From Ornithodoros turicata (taxonomy: Eukaryota > Arthropoda > Arachnida > Ixodida > Argasidae), in NCBI RefSeq assembly GCF_037126465.1, contig NC_088202.1:102021962-102085961 (forward strand): a stretch of 64,000 nucleotides of DNA, in the 5' to 3' direction. Positions within the stretch are counted from its first letter, which is position 1. Each line of letters begins with the position of its first letter. A program made the translations under genes and the position numbers. Positions 54,064-64,000 of the stretch are shown here, piece by piece. The notes beneath the pieces were generated by a model. The model ran no database searches and was not told where the DNA came from. It worked only from the letters and a program-made list of their open reading frames with translations.

Positions 54064-56462
54064 GGGCCATTCCAGCCAGAGGTGTAGCTCGACCCGCTTA
54101 GATTTTGCTGAAAAAATAAAATGTGTGCATTCCTTTAGGGGTGTGTATGTGGGATATAAACTTTTTTTCTTAAGATTTTGGTTTCTTGAGCATTGGGGGG
54201 GCCTCGAACTTGACCCAAACATGAAAAAGTGTTGTCCGTTCCACGCGTCCTTCTGACACATATAGACGACATTTCTGCGCTTTCTTTGCCTGGTGTTAGA
54301 GGAGAAGGGTCGATCTACCTTACCGAAGTCCATATGGAACGAGAACAAATCTGGTCACGTGGTAAGAGTTTACGAACGGAGCGCGTTTTGGGCCAGGTTT
54401 ACGATTAATTTTCAGCAAGTTCGCATTCTCGCAGGATCCCGAGATTATTTATGCTCATAAACTACTGTATAGAGATCAGCTTCACGTAAAAATATGACGC
54501 TGATCTGTATTCATTGTTTAACTAAGCGACCGTGAATATCCACAATTCGCAAAAAATGACACTTTTCAGATAGTATTTTCACATATCTGAGGTCGTCTAG
54601 GAAGTGAAACAAATCATGCCATTTGTAGAACAAATCGTCTCTGGTAACATATTCAAAATCTACAGGTGTATTTTTCCTTAAACGAGAAAAAATAATTTTT
54701 TCCCTCCCCATACTCCGCTGCAGCTCATTCGTTAGTTGAGGTCGTCTAGGAAGTAAAAAGTGAGAACTTTGTGACCCTCTTTTGTGAAAAGAGACCCTCT
54801 CCTTTACCATTTTGAAGTCCTACAGATGTATTTGTTCTTACTCGAGAAGACAAGATTCGTCAGCGCGCTGGGCATCCAGTCTGTAAGGTACCATTATCAC
54901 CCTTCGGACGAATTTCGCCTTCTGCTGTTCTGCCAAGTTCCACCAACTTAACACTCACAGTCGCTGCTTCGTAACAGATTCGTCGTCATTTATGATTGTT
55001 TTCACATACCTGAAGTCATCTGGGAAGTGAAAAAAATCGCACAATTTCAAGAACAGACCATCTTCTATAATAAGGCTATTATAACATATGGCGTATTTAT
55101 TCTTAGATGGGGAAAAACTTCTTCGACGCATTTGCATCCGCTCTGTGAGGTACCATTATCATCTTTTTTTTTTCCACTGTTTGCTAGCCAGCTGACCATA
55201 GCTCACTCACTGCTGACTCACAGCACGTCAGAACGTGACGTACCAGTCTTTGGAATCCATTTGTTATGGTCTCGCGCGCACTTCTCTCACAACAGAAAGT
55301 AAAAAAAGAAAGAAAAAAATTAGCTGTACGTGCACTGTCTTTGTTTCACTGGAAGTAGACGTTTTTGTTACATATGCCTGAACACAAGATATAGGGCCTA
55401 AGTAACAATACCTCCTGGTGCCCTGGATGGAGCATGCCTCATTGTGCTCCACGTTCAGCAATTTCTTCTCCAACCGTACGGCCTCGGCGTTGAGTCATAT
55501 GCATGCTCCCTCCTTAAGCTTTTTTTCACCCAGAGGAACAGCAGCAATTGTAATTTCTCTTTTGCTATCGCGACGTGCCAGCAGGGAAGTAGTACATTTC
55601 CGGGACATTGTTCAATAAACAAGCGGCGAATGGTATGTTTCGGTAACATTATCATGAATCATGAGTCAGACAACCAGAAACGACGACGAAGCTGCTACGA
55701 AGAGGCGGCTGTGAGTACTCGCGGTAGAACTAACAGTAGAAGGCGCATTTCCTTCAAAGGGTGATAATTGTACCTTACAGATAGGATATGAATGCGCTGA
55801 CAACTTTTTTTTTTCTCGCATATGAAAAAATACACATGTAGACTTTCAAAATGTTATGAGAGCGGGTGTTATGAGAGCGGGCAAAGGCACATTTATTTTA
55901 CTTCCTTGAAGACCTCAAACAACGAATGAGCTACAGCGGTGTATGGTGAGGGAAAAAAATATCTTCCCTCGTTTAAGCAAAAACACACCTGTGTTCATTG
56001 CTTTCATTGCTGTGCTCAAATTTTTATGTGAAGCGAATCTCCATACAGTAGTTTATGAGCATAAATAATCTCGGGCTCCTGAGAAAATGGTAACTTGCCA
56101 AAAATTTATCGTAAACTTGGCCCAAAACGCGCTCCGTTCTTGAGCCCTTACGACGTCACCGGATTTATTCTCGTTCCATATGCTCTTTGGGAAGCTAGAT
56201 GGACCCTTCCCCTCTAACACCAGGCAAAGAAAGCTTCAGAAATATCGTCTATATGTGTCAGAAGGACGCGCGGAACAGACAACACTTTTTCATGTTTGGG
56301 CCAAGTTCGAGGCGCCCCCAATGGTCAATAAAGCAAAATCTCGAGAAAAGAAGTTTATAGCCTACATACACACCCATAAGGGAAAACATACAATTTTTTT
56401 TCAGCGAAATCTAAGAGGGTCGAGCTACACCTCTGGCTGGTTTCGGCTGGAACGGCCCAGAA
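54064..56462. mobile_element. Foldback element with long inverted repeats
   Basis: About 2.4 kb. The left arm starts GGGCCATTCCAGCC then AGAGGTGTAGCTCGACCC. The right arm ends GGGTCGAGCTACACCTCT...GGCTGGAACGGCCC. The match continues inward through TTTTGGGCCAGGTTTACGAT / ATCGTAAACTTGGCCCAAAA and TTTATGCTCATAAACTACTG / CAGTAGTTTATGAGCATAAA to AACGAGAAAAAATA / CGTTTAAG near 54690 and 55970, giving arms of about 0.6-0.7 kb. The interior has imperfect direct repeats starting TTTTCACATAYCTGARGTC (54577, 54997) and TGAGGTCGTCTAGGAAGT (54590, 54737). Left-arm frames read through by chance. I see no transposase. Confidence 0.8.
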
Positions 56463-57212
56463 GTCATTGAGCCAAATGTTAACTCCTGCAAAATTCTCTC
56501 TTGTAGTTTGATATAGTGTAGAGTGTATAATTCATGAAATGGAAAAAAAAAAAAAAGACAAAAAGCAAAAAAGGAAAGGAAAAAAAAAACTTGCGTCTGT
56601 CAGGTTATGAGAACCATGTTCGGGGCCGGTTAGCATGAGCGCAGTTCAGGGCAATGTTAGTAAATTTGGCTTGAAATCCTTGGACTTCTTTTCTCCTCTT
56701 GCTCTTTTCTCTACCAGTGGCTGCAACACGTCCGCGTAGCAGGAGTGGGGTTCATAATATATATAAAATAAGACACACTAAAAACACACTATCAAAAAGC
56801 ACATCGGTAGTTGGATAAGCACGAATGTAAAGGTGCGAAAGAAAAAAGGAGAAATGAAGAAACTGTCTGTGTTGTTCAATCAACTAATTCGAGGTTCCAC
56901 GTAAGATTTCTCGATTTGGGAGAACGGAGGCAATCCCGCTATGTGTTTTGTTCCAATACGCTCTCATTACCAGTTGCCCTCAATCGGACCTTTTGCTTCA
57001 TAAAACACATAACAGCCACAAACTACTATATATCTTGGCCAGCACTGTGTTCAATATGCCCTTGATGTTACTGCAAATCTTTTACGGAGAGGAGGATGGA
57101 CATATCCAAGAAGACCGTGCTTCTTCCTGGAGAATACTGAAACAGGTTAAAGTGAAAATGAAAGGCCTACCAGTAATGAGAATGTCCTATCATCGAGTTT
57201 TAGCATTTGGAA
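56463..57212. other. No recognisable gene
   Basis: A-rich tracts at 56540-56590, a TATATATA run near 56757, and open frames at 56811-57065 and 56948-57217 (+) without a domain. Confidence 0.3.
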
Positions 57213-57220
57213 GATGATGG

Positions 57221-57587
57221 CAGTGCCGGATTTACAGTGGTGGGGGCTATCTCGTGTATTCTATGTATTCGTGTATTATATGTCTATAAATGACATCGTT
57301 TTGTATCTAAAGGACGGCGGCCGTGTGGCACACTAGTCCGAGATTTTTCAGCAGTCAGGTTTTGTCATATTTTGAACATTTCGTAGACAAGTGAAATAAC
57401 CATTCTATTCATGTCTATCCAATGTGTTATTCGGGGACGATATGCGTGGACGCAGGACAGATTTTTACCAAGTTTCCGTTTCAGGGATGCGTTTCAGGCA
57501 TGCAAAACAGATTTCCCTTGGACAAGACCTTTACTGGTGGGGCCCCGGGGCAACTGCCCCGTCTGTCCTTCCCTAAATCCGGCACTG
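57221..57587. mobile_element. hAT-like MITE with perfect 8-bp duplication
   Basis: 367 bp. Termini CAGTGCCGGATTTACAGTGG and the mirror CTAAATCCGGCACTG. Flanked by GATGATGG on both sides (57213-57220, 57588-57595). No coding sequence. Confidence 0.9.
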
Positions 57588-57640
57588 GATGATGGCATAA
57601 CATGTGTCCGTGTCGACAAGTCAGAACGAACACTACAAAT

Positions 57641-57800
57641 CAGTGGCGTATTGCCAGAGGGGTCGGGGGTTCAAATTCGCCGAAATCGGACCCTTGGTCG
57701 CACATTTGGGAGAGGGAGAAAGAGGGTGGAATCCTCTCCTCCATGTAAAGCTGCCATGTCATAGAACCCCTCCCGAAATTTTTTTCTCGCTACGCTACTG
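57641..57800. mobile_element. MITE, 'GGCGTAGCC' family, copy 4
   Basis: CAGTGGCGTATTGCCAGAGGG at the left, then GGGAGAGGGAGAAAGAGGG, TCCATGTAAAG, ATAGAACCCCTCCCGAAATT and CTACGCTACTG at the right. This copy and copy 1 share ATAGAACCCCT.CCCGAAAT, which makes the family assignment firm. Confidence 0.7.
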
Positions 57801-58349
57801 CGGGGGTATCCCGAAATGTCACCTTTAAGAATCCACCGTTTAGAATCCCGTATGCTCAAAATCCCAAACGGCGCTAGCGTAGCGTTGCGTGCGTGCCCAA
57901 CTGTGGGTATAGCCCCCCAACGGCGTAGTGAACTGTCAAAAAACACCTAAACTAACCTAACCTCTGAAAACTAACCTAACGTAACCAAAATCTTATAATT
58001 TTTGCCGCTCTGATGTGACCGCTATGCTAAGCCTAACGGTCGCCAAAAACCTGGTTTCTATTCATGACAATGATTTCTACTGGCGACAAAATCACGCAAT
58101 ACTGCGAGGTTTGTCAGTAATATGTATTATTCAACACTATCATTCCGCAATTCTTCACATTAAAGCTTTAATTTAGAAATCTGGGATTGTGAACATCTGG
58201 GATTTTAAACGTTGCATTCTTAACGGTGGAATATCGTGGCCAGTGTTGCGGATTTGAATCCACGAATTTGATTTAAATCCGGATTTAAATCCACCGGAGG
58301 GCTGGCGGATTTGATTTGCGATTTAATTTGCGCAAAAAAATATGGGCAG

Positions 58350-58493
58350 GATTTGGATTTGGATTGAATCGCATTTTCCACTAATGATTTGGATTTGGAT
58401 TCAATCGTATATTCTAGGTATGACTTGGATTTGGATTCAATCGCATTTTCCACGAATGATTTGGATTTGGATTGAATCGCCTCTTTTTCAGCG
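58350..58493. repeat. Tandem repeat, 4 x 36 bp
   Basis: Four consecutive 36-bp units of GATTTGGATTTGGATTSAATCG plus a 14-bp variable end (CATTTTCCACKAAT in three of them). The unit is a multiple of three, so the minus strand reads a repeated SKSKS..ENAI peptide without stops. I treat that as a by-product. Confidence 0.85.
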
Positions 58494-58499
58494 GATTTG

Positions 58500-59499
58500 C
58501 GCGTGGATTTCGCCAAGCTCCCTCACAAGATGCATGGATTTGAAATTCAGCGAAGCGCCCTTTCGCATTCTACGCGAATTGATGTGACCTTGTCTGAAAT
58601 CTGCACACGCACTAGCAGCGTCCTCTCTCCAGAGCGACAGGAGTAGCCGTTTTGTTCCAATCACTTCCCCTCACCGCACTGAGGGAACACCACGTGCAGT
58701 TCTTTGAACGCAGTTAACGTTATTTTATCGATTGGACGGCACCTTTCCCGTGGACCTCTAGCTGAGTCTTCAAGCACGACCCCTTTCAAGCTTGCCAAAT
58801 CATGTCGCGAAATTCTTGGTCTTCGCCATCATATTGAACGCATATAGGTACACGCATTCACGTCAAAACAAAGTAAAAATGAACAATAAATATATCACAT
58901 CCTATCATTTCGTGATTTCGGGAAGGCAAGCCTTTTCTACTCCCAGGGGCAATCATGGCAAGATGTGCCACTCTTCCTCGCATACTCTTTTTTTCCCCCC
59001 TTGATTACAACAGTCTGTACTGCGCGAGGAAAATTTCTACAAAGCCCCGAAACGGCAGCATTAAAATAGACCCATGGGCTACATGTTTAGTATAAGTATT
59101 CGTAACATGTCCCACGATTTATTAACGATCCATTTAATTGTGACCCCCAGGGTATAGTAACCAACGACCTGTGGTCTTTTCAGTACTGATGGTAGAAATC
59201 GACGCAGGCGGGTGTTTTTGGGCGTAGCTGAGCCTAGGCCCTCGATAGGAATTCCTTCACGCAGGCGTGTTCGCCCGGTGTTGAATGACGAGGATGTTCC
59301 TGACCCAAAATCCGCTTTTGGGAAGGTGTACCATACCTACCAACTCCACACTGTTCATGCCCCGTGAAGCCCGAGTCAACGCCAACACGATACGTGATGA
59401 TGAAGATGGGGGTTGTGCACCGCCCCTCCCAGAGTCATCTACGATTCAATACACTTTTATCAGTATCACTTTTTCTATTTTGGTGTAACACAAAAATTT
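58500..59499. other. No recognisable gene
   Basis: No domain, tRNA or element ends found. Lies inside the 58241-62813 region. Confidence 0.3.
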
Positions 59500-59795
59500 A
59501 AGGGCACCCGTACGAAAATTCCAGATCGGCCGGACACGAGCCCGGATTCAGGCCAGATCGGGTCAGATCTGAAAGCGAGCATGGTATATCCGGTTTTATC
59601 TGGTTTTAACCGGAAGGTGCCGGACGCAGATCCAGAAACCAGTCCGTGTTAGTCCGGATTCATCAATATTATCCGGACACCTGTCCAGATCAGCTGGAAC
59701 CAGATCCGACCAGACAAGGTCCGATCCGGATTGACGACCATATAAGGTCCGGGCAGGCCGGATCCGGAAATCATCGGAATGGTCGTGCCCTTTAC
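59500..59795. mobile_element. MITE rich in CCGGAT/AGATC motifs
   Basis: The left end AAGGGCACCCGTACGAAAATTCC is mirrored by GGAATGGTCGTGCCCTTTACG. The interior is a patchwork of CAGATC, GGTCCGGAT and TCCGGAC motifs. The outer part of its left end also resembles the mirror of TTTCGTAAGGGCACTT at 61149-61166, so a larger nested element is possible. Confidence 0.5.
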
Positions 59796-60960
59796 GAGTA
59801 TGTCCTGTGTGCTAGATGCAATTCACGTTGGACGAATCTTTCGTGATAATTAACCGTCGCAATTAATGTCCGGTGCGAACGACTAGTGAAGCATCTAGAA
59901 AGAATGATGGAGAAGAGAGACAGGAAAGGAACTAGTTAAGTTCTCATCGCAGTCAGTCCCTTGAAAAGAAGCTAATGAAATAAATTAACGAAAACTAGAA
60001 AAGTCTAACCTAGTACATACTGAAGATTGTGGGAGTTGGTTAAATTTCATTGAGCAAATGACAAAAAGGGAAACTGCCTGTGAAGTGGGTTTCTTCTTGT
60101 GTGTGCCCTTTTTCGTTTTCCGCCTGTTCCTGCCATCCACTCAATGGATACCCGGTACACCTACAAATTTGCTATATGGTTTATGTCAGTAAAAATGCAC
60201 GATGGCGAAGTAACCTGCATGGGTGAAAACAGCTGTTGACAACCTTGCTGTTAGCCAGTTCACAGCGCTTTTTGTATTGTGCCTAAGTTACTAGCAGTGT
60301 TAGCAGCTTATATGAATATTGTTTTCATGGTGGAAATGGAGGTTTGTGAAGAAATAGAAAGACGTAACACAGGTGTTTGTAACAAGGTATAATGCCTGAT
60401 ATATTGTTTCCCCTATCTCGGTCTAGCATTATGTAACATTTGTCCTGCATTTGCAAAACTCTTCAGTATACGTGTACACCATTCCTGCATGTTAAGGTGA
60501 GGAGTCCAACTACTGACTTTGTTCCTTCATATTGAGCTTCAGGGCTCAGCTGTTACGGTGCACTGACAAACAAAAGTGCTTTACATATATGCCGCTAAGT
60601 TTGCAAGCCTTCTTTTTCGACAGGGAAATACATCCACACCAAGTGTATATCGCAAACACCCCCATGAGTAATTTCTCTGCAATTCTGGCCCTTAATGCAC
60701 AAGTTCATGTGTTAGCTGGTATGTCTTTCCAAATTAAATAATTAGGTATAAGAGAAAAGTACTGCGACATACCACACACCTGCAATAACTATATAAGGCC
60801 TGGCCTATCTGGCCGCACACAGTGTGTCCTACTGAAATGCACAATGGTTTCAAAAAGTGGTACCCACACCGCAAAAGTAGAAAACAACATATATATGCTG
60901 TTTTCTACGTTTGTGGTGTGATATCCACCTTCTTTACATCTTTGTGAATATTTTATGTGG
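59796..60960. other. No recognisable gene; hairpin at 60866-60922
   Basis: CACACCGCAAAAGTAGAAAACA and TGTTTTCTACGTTTGTGGTGTG form a near-perfect hairpin around CATATATATGC. No protein is recognised. Confidence 0.4.
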
Positions 60961-60964
60961 GACA

Positions 60965-61168
60965 CTGTTTGTAGTCAGATCTGGCCTGATATACAATCAG
61001 ATCTAGTCAGGCCAGATACCAGACAGATCAGGAATTGGGACATTTCCAGATCTGGCCTGACAAGAAAGCCAGATCTGGAAATGTCCCAATTCCTGATCAA
61101 AAACAGATCTGGAAGTTGTGATCAGGTCAGATAAAAATCAGATCTGACTTTTTCGTAAGGGCACTTAA
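60965..61168. repeat. CAGATCTGG repeat block with perfect 31-bp hairpin
   Basis: Dense TCAGATCTGGCCTGA-like units. 61026-61056 and 61068-61098 are exact reverse complements (31 bp) separated by 11 bp. Ends in TTTTTCGTAAGGGCACTT, an inverted match to the start of the 59500 element. Confidence 0.75.
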
Positions 61169-62600
61169 CGAATTACGTGTTGGCAATGCAATAGAAAGTG
61201 CGGCTGATTTTCGATAAAGTTTTACTATTTTCTTTCTGGATGCCTTCAACTCAACTCATTCATTCATCACATGTATTGTCGTTGGGCTTCCCCTTGCGCC
61301 CGTCTTCTACTGGCATTGCGCAATTCCGCGCGGCGGAGTGGCCAGCTGTCGGCTACGCGCCGGCAAGGAGAGCCGTCTGAGCCAACGGGGAATTAAATGA
61401 CGGAGGACGAGCTTTTTTCGTGAGGAGGAATCTAATGCTATCACACTGCAGGCCGACGCAGCTCTGGGCTCGGGCAATGCTCGGGACTGCCTAGCCCTGG
61501 GGGAAGTACTCATGCCCTCCAAAACGCGGGCGGTGTTAGCTTCCAGCTAATCGTGCGGCGGCTGGTCGCGCGTGAAATACAACATCCACATTCAACGATC
61601 CCAACGATCCGAAATGGCTGCGCGTCTTCAACCTTTGCCCGCACGGGGTATGCGAACGCTAGAGGTGACACAGTGAGGTCGCCTCCTGTCCACTCTTGGG
61701 TAGTTCCCTTTTAAATCGACAAGGGTGGGAAATTGACAAGTTTTAATTTCCATGAAAATAGCATCTCGATTGATGACAAATGCGACAATATCGAGCTCCA
61801 TCCGATGAACCATTTCCGATATGGAGAGGCGGAAGGTTGCGGCGGCGGATGTTGGTTCGAATTTTTTCCCAACTTTGACCTCATAGCAACGCGCTTCTTG
61901 TTTTACCACATCCTTCAAATTTGGCTGAAGAAAACTATGGGTTTAAGAGAGCACGCGGAAAAAGTCTCGTGACTCCTACTTTAAAGGGGCGCTACGAAAA
62001 AATTCCCTAACACAGCACTTCCGGCAAAATATGTACGATTTCGAACTTTTATTGTTCATGAGCGGGTACACGCATTCCCTTGAAGGAGTTTCATTAGAAC
62101 CGCTAACTCATTCTCTATCGAATGGTATAGATATCATTTATATAGCTCCTGTGGTACACCGAGCAGACGGCTGTAAGTAGAAGCAACTCGCCAAATTGCT
62201 CCCCCCAACCGCCCCCCAAAACGTCACTTTATACATTGAATTTCCCTCTCCTCCCTCCCCCACTACGCGCTCCGACAAAGAAACCGCCCCCCCCCCCCCC
62301 TCACCTCAAACCGAGCGTCTGGATCTGCCCCTGACACAGGCTGATACGTGGTGACTGATAGTTTGGTACACGCCGAGCAGGCGTAACCGAAGATGCCTTT
62401 CTAAACTCAAAAAATTATGTCCTAAAATATGAATAAAATTTCGGCCAGCGGATTGATAGGTTGGTCCTTTATATCCTCGTCAATCAGACGAAATTTATTG
62501 CTCTTTGTGCCACGTCACGCTGTTATTTAAGCGTTGTTTAGTGAATACATGCAGTATTAGTAATTTGTAGACACGGTTATAGGTCTAGTAATGCTACTGC
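61169..62600. other. No recognisable gene; C-run at about 62285-62302
   Basis: The open frame 61918-61628 (-) has 96 codons without a domain. Nothing else is supported. Confidence 0.3.
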
Positions 62601-63249
62601 ACGAATTTTGGCTCCTGGATTTGTCAAGAGATTCGATAAATCCGGATTTAAAAGCGGATTTGATTTAAGTTTGGAAAACAAATCCGGATTTAAAAGGATT
62701 TGATTTAACGTGTCAAAATTAAATCCGGACTTGATTTGGATTTGATTTACTACCTTCAGAAAAAATGCTGATTTCATTTAAATCCGATTTGAGCAGCCAA
62801 ATCTGCAACACTGAATTCGTGGCATCCCCGCTACTGCTGCAATGCGTCGTAGCGAAAAGGCTAGAAGTCTGCGTCAGTGTATACCTTGTGCCATTTCTAA
62901 TATTGCTAACTGCAGGAGCGGCCAGAGAACTTCCTTAAGATGTACGGAAGACGCACGAAACAGGACTCCATTACGCATCACGGCATCACAAACGCCCTCT
63001 TGCACGAAAGATGGACCATCGAATACCCCAGTCCCCCAAATCAATCGCTGCTTCATTTTACCGAGCAATAACGCAACCAGAGTCGCAGGAAATTGGCCTG
63101 TGTCCCCCGTGGACATTTCAGCTTCCTCGTGTATGGATGTCAGTACCCCAGTAGGTTACCATCAAAAGCGATTTCTACCAGCTTCAGTGTTGAAGCAACA
63201 CCACCTTGTCTATGATGAGGAGCCACCACGATAGGGCATCAAACATCAA

Positions 63250-63640
63250 AAGGCAACGTTTATAGATGAATCGATGACAGCTTACGGGTCTGCATCCGTA
63301 TTTCTGGTATTACAGCACAGCAGAGAAGGAATGCACGCCTGTCCCATGTAGGACACCATCGATAACTGCGGAATTTGCTGCCATACAAATGGCAATGCTG
63401 TATGCGGCCACAAGTCAGATTCATGCGCAATGGACATCAGCTGCGATTCGAAAGCCAGTTTTTCAAGCTATAACATCGTTTTGGACGAGGTGGACATGTG
63501 GTGCCAACAGTACGGGACATTCGTAGATTCTGCATTCATGACGTATTCATTCAGTGGATTACTGGTCATACCGGTATACCCAGGAACGAATCTCCGGATG
63601 AGATTGTGCTTATAGCGCACCTATGGTCGATCAACCATCT
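63250..63640 (+). pseudogene. Decayed RNase H domain of a non-LTR retrotransposon
   Basis: In order, across different frames: FIDESMTAYGSASVF (63258-63305, first Asp), TAEFAAIQMAMLYAA (63365-63412, Glu), ISCDSKASF (63434-63461, Asp) and IQWITGHTGIPRNESPDEIV (63556-63615, His and last Asp). The spacing fits one RNase H domain with several indels. Sequence upstream (62842-63240) is probably the RT to RNase H linker. The closest relative in the window cannot be decided by eye. Confidence 0.7.
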
Positions 63641-64000
63641 GATGACATATTCTAAGCGAGAACCAGTTGAGTTCGCTGAGAGTGAATATGTGGAAGACAG
63701 TGGGTGCGTTAATTATCCGCCCCTTTCTTGGCGCACCCGCACGAGGAATACAGGACACCCGGAGTAGCCACTTAACAGCGAAAAACAGCTTAAAGGAGTA
63801 CAGAGGGCCATCCAAAAAAAATTCAGATTAAGTCGTCTGATGAAAGTTCGTGTGCCATTTTACCGAATAGCGCGAAAGTTTTGCTGTGTGCAATTTGTTT
63901 CCCAGAAAAAAAAGAAAAAATAACTCACACAAACATGGCTCCGCGCGTTCACCCTTAACTCGCCACTCCGGGTATAACGAGGAGGAGAAGGTATGATGTC
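63641..64000. other. No recognisable gene to window end
   Basis: No domain or element ends. The retrotransposon remnant may continue beyond the window. Confidence 0.3.

Larger units (their letters stand above)
58241..62813. mobile_element. Large region bracketed by hAT-like ends (one element or two related ends)
   Basis: The left end CAGTGTTGCGGATTTGAATCC and the right end GCTGCCAAATCTGCAACACTG-type (plus strand CAGCCAAATCTGCAACACTG) are inverted, and both flanks are packed with GATTTAAATCC / GGATTTAAATC units (58260-58335 and 62625-62790). TCGTGGC ends the left flank (58234-58240) and lies three bases after the right end (62817-62823), suggesting an eroded 8-bp duplication. 4.57 kb would fit an element carrying other insertions. 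No transposase was recognised inside. Confidence 0.5.

Noticed and set aside
57930..57985. Interstitial telomere repeat (CTAACCTAACC-type sequence)
   Set aside because: Only a few irregular units, with interruptions. Too short to distinguish from chance.
58220..58516. 98-codon minus-strand protein with SKSKS repeats
   Set aside because: The frame is open only because the 36-bp tandem repeat is a multiple of three. No start context or domain.
1..64000. CRISPR array, bacterial operons or phage
   Set aside because: No regularly spaced direct repeats with unique spacers, no ribosome-binding sites and no bacterial gene density. Introns and eukaryotic transposons are present throughout.

Overview
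This is eukaryotic genomic DNA that is dominated by transposable elements. There are no bacterial-type operons or dense genes. The window shows spliced exons with GT/AG borders, tRNA-derived SINE fragments, LTR and non-LTR retrotransposons, mariner, Tigger-like, hAT-like and Harbinger-like DNA transposons, foldback DNA and AT-rich microsatellites. The mix of I-clade and CR1/L2-clade non-LTR elements, mariners and tRNA-SINE families whose tails I associate with tick genomes suggests an arthropod, most likely a tick (Acari). That assignment is inference.

Region by region. 0.3-6 kb: a decayed RNase H-bearing non-LTR remnant, several short inverted-repeat MITEs and a SINE tail. 7.57-9.75 kb, minus strand: the only confidently recognised host gene, a gamma-butyrobetaine dioxygenase-like gene. 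Its three C-terminal catalytic exons are intact and in phase, while the N-terminal exon changes frame several times. Two further spliced-looking exons lie at 9.9-10.2 kb. 11.77-11.90 kb, plus strand: a possible first exon encoding a signal peptide. 14.8-15.8 kb: a mariner fossil. 17.8 kb: a perfect small TA-flanked MITE. 19.96-20.27 kb: a frameshifted THAP domain. 22-23.3 kb: two copies of one non-LTR 3' end facing each other, giving a hairpin of about 0.4 kb.

24.9-31.8 kb holds a complete, very young LTR retrotransposon of 6,941 bp with LTRs of 1,196 and 1,192 bp that are almost identical and a perfect 5-bp target duplication. Its single 1,350-residue reading frame has the order Gag - protease - integrase - reverse transcriptase. 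Integrase before reverse transcriptase is the Gmr1-like order, unusual for Ty3/gypsy. The frame stops where RNase H should begin.

32.9-33.7 kb is a hAT-like element with a perfect 8-bp duplication. 35.2-36.1 kb is an internally deleted mariner with intact ends. 38.6-40.8 kb is a 5'-truncated CR1/L2-clade element. 41.3-42.4 kb, minus strand, is an open frame for a protein with DFAEN, SDGA and SGHGK motifs, probably transposon-derived and poorly characterised. Its upstream end abuts a Harbinger-like element (42.4-43.2 kb) that itself carries two SINE-like pieces. 43.5-46 kb has further CR1/L2 reverse transcriptase debris.

46.3-52.3 kb is an I-clade non-LTR element (zinc-knuckle ORF1; endonuclease, reverse transcriptase, RNase H and zinc-knuckle ORF2). 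A hAT-like element interrupts its ORF1 with a perfect 8-bp duplication, and the 3' end of another retrotransposon sits in ORF2. 52.3-53.6 kb is a hAT-like element split by a Tigger-like element. 54.1-56.5 kb is a foldback element with inverted repeats of about 0.6-0.7 kb. 57.2-57.8 kb has two small MITEs. 58.2-62.8 kb is bracketed by hAT-like ends and contains other inverted-repeat elements, one with a perfect 31-bp hairpin. The window ends in another decayed RNase H fragment.

Apart from the dioxygenase gene, nearly everything recognisable is mobile DNA at different stages of decay. Nested insertions give relative ages: the LTR element and the TSD-flanked hAT-like elements are young, whereas the RNase H remnants and the 14.8-kb mariner are old.
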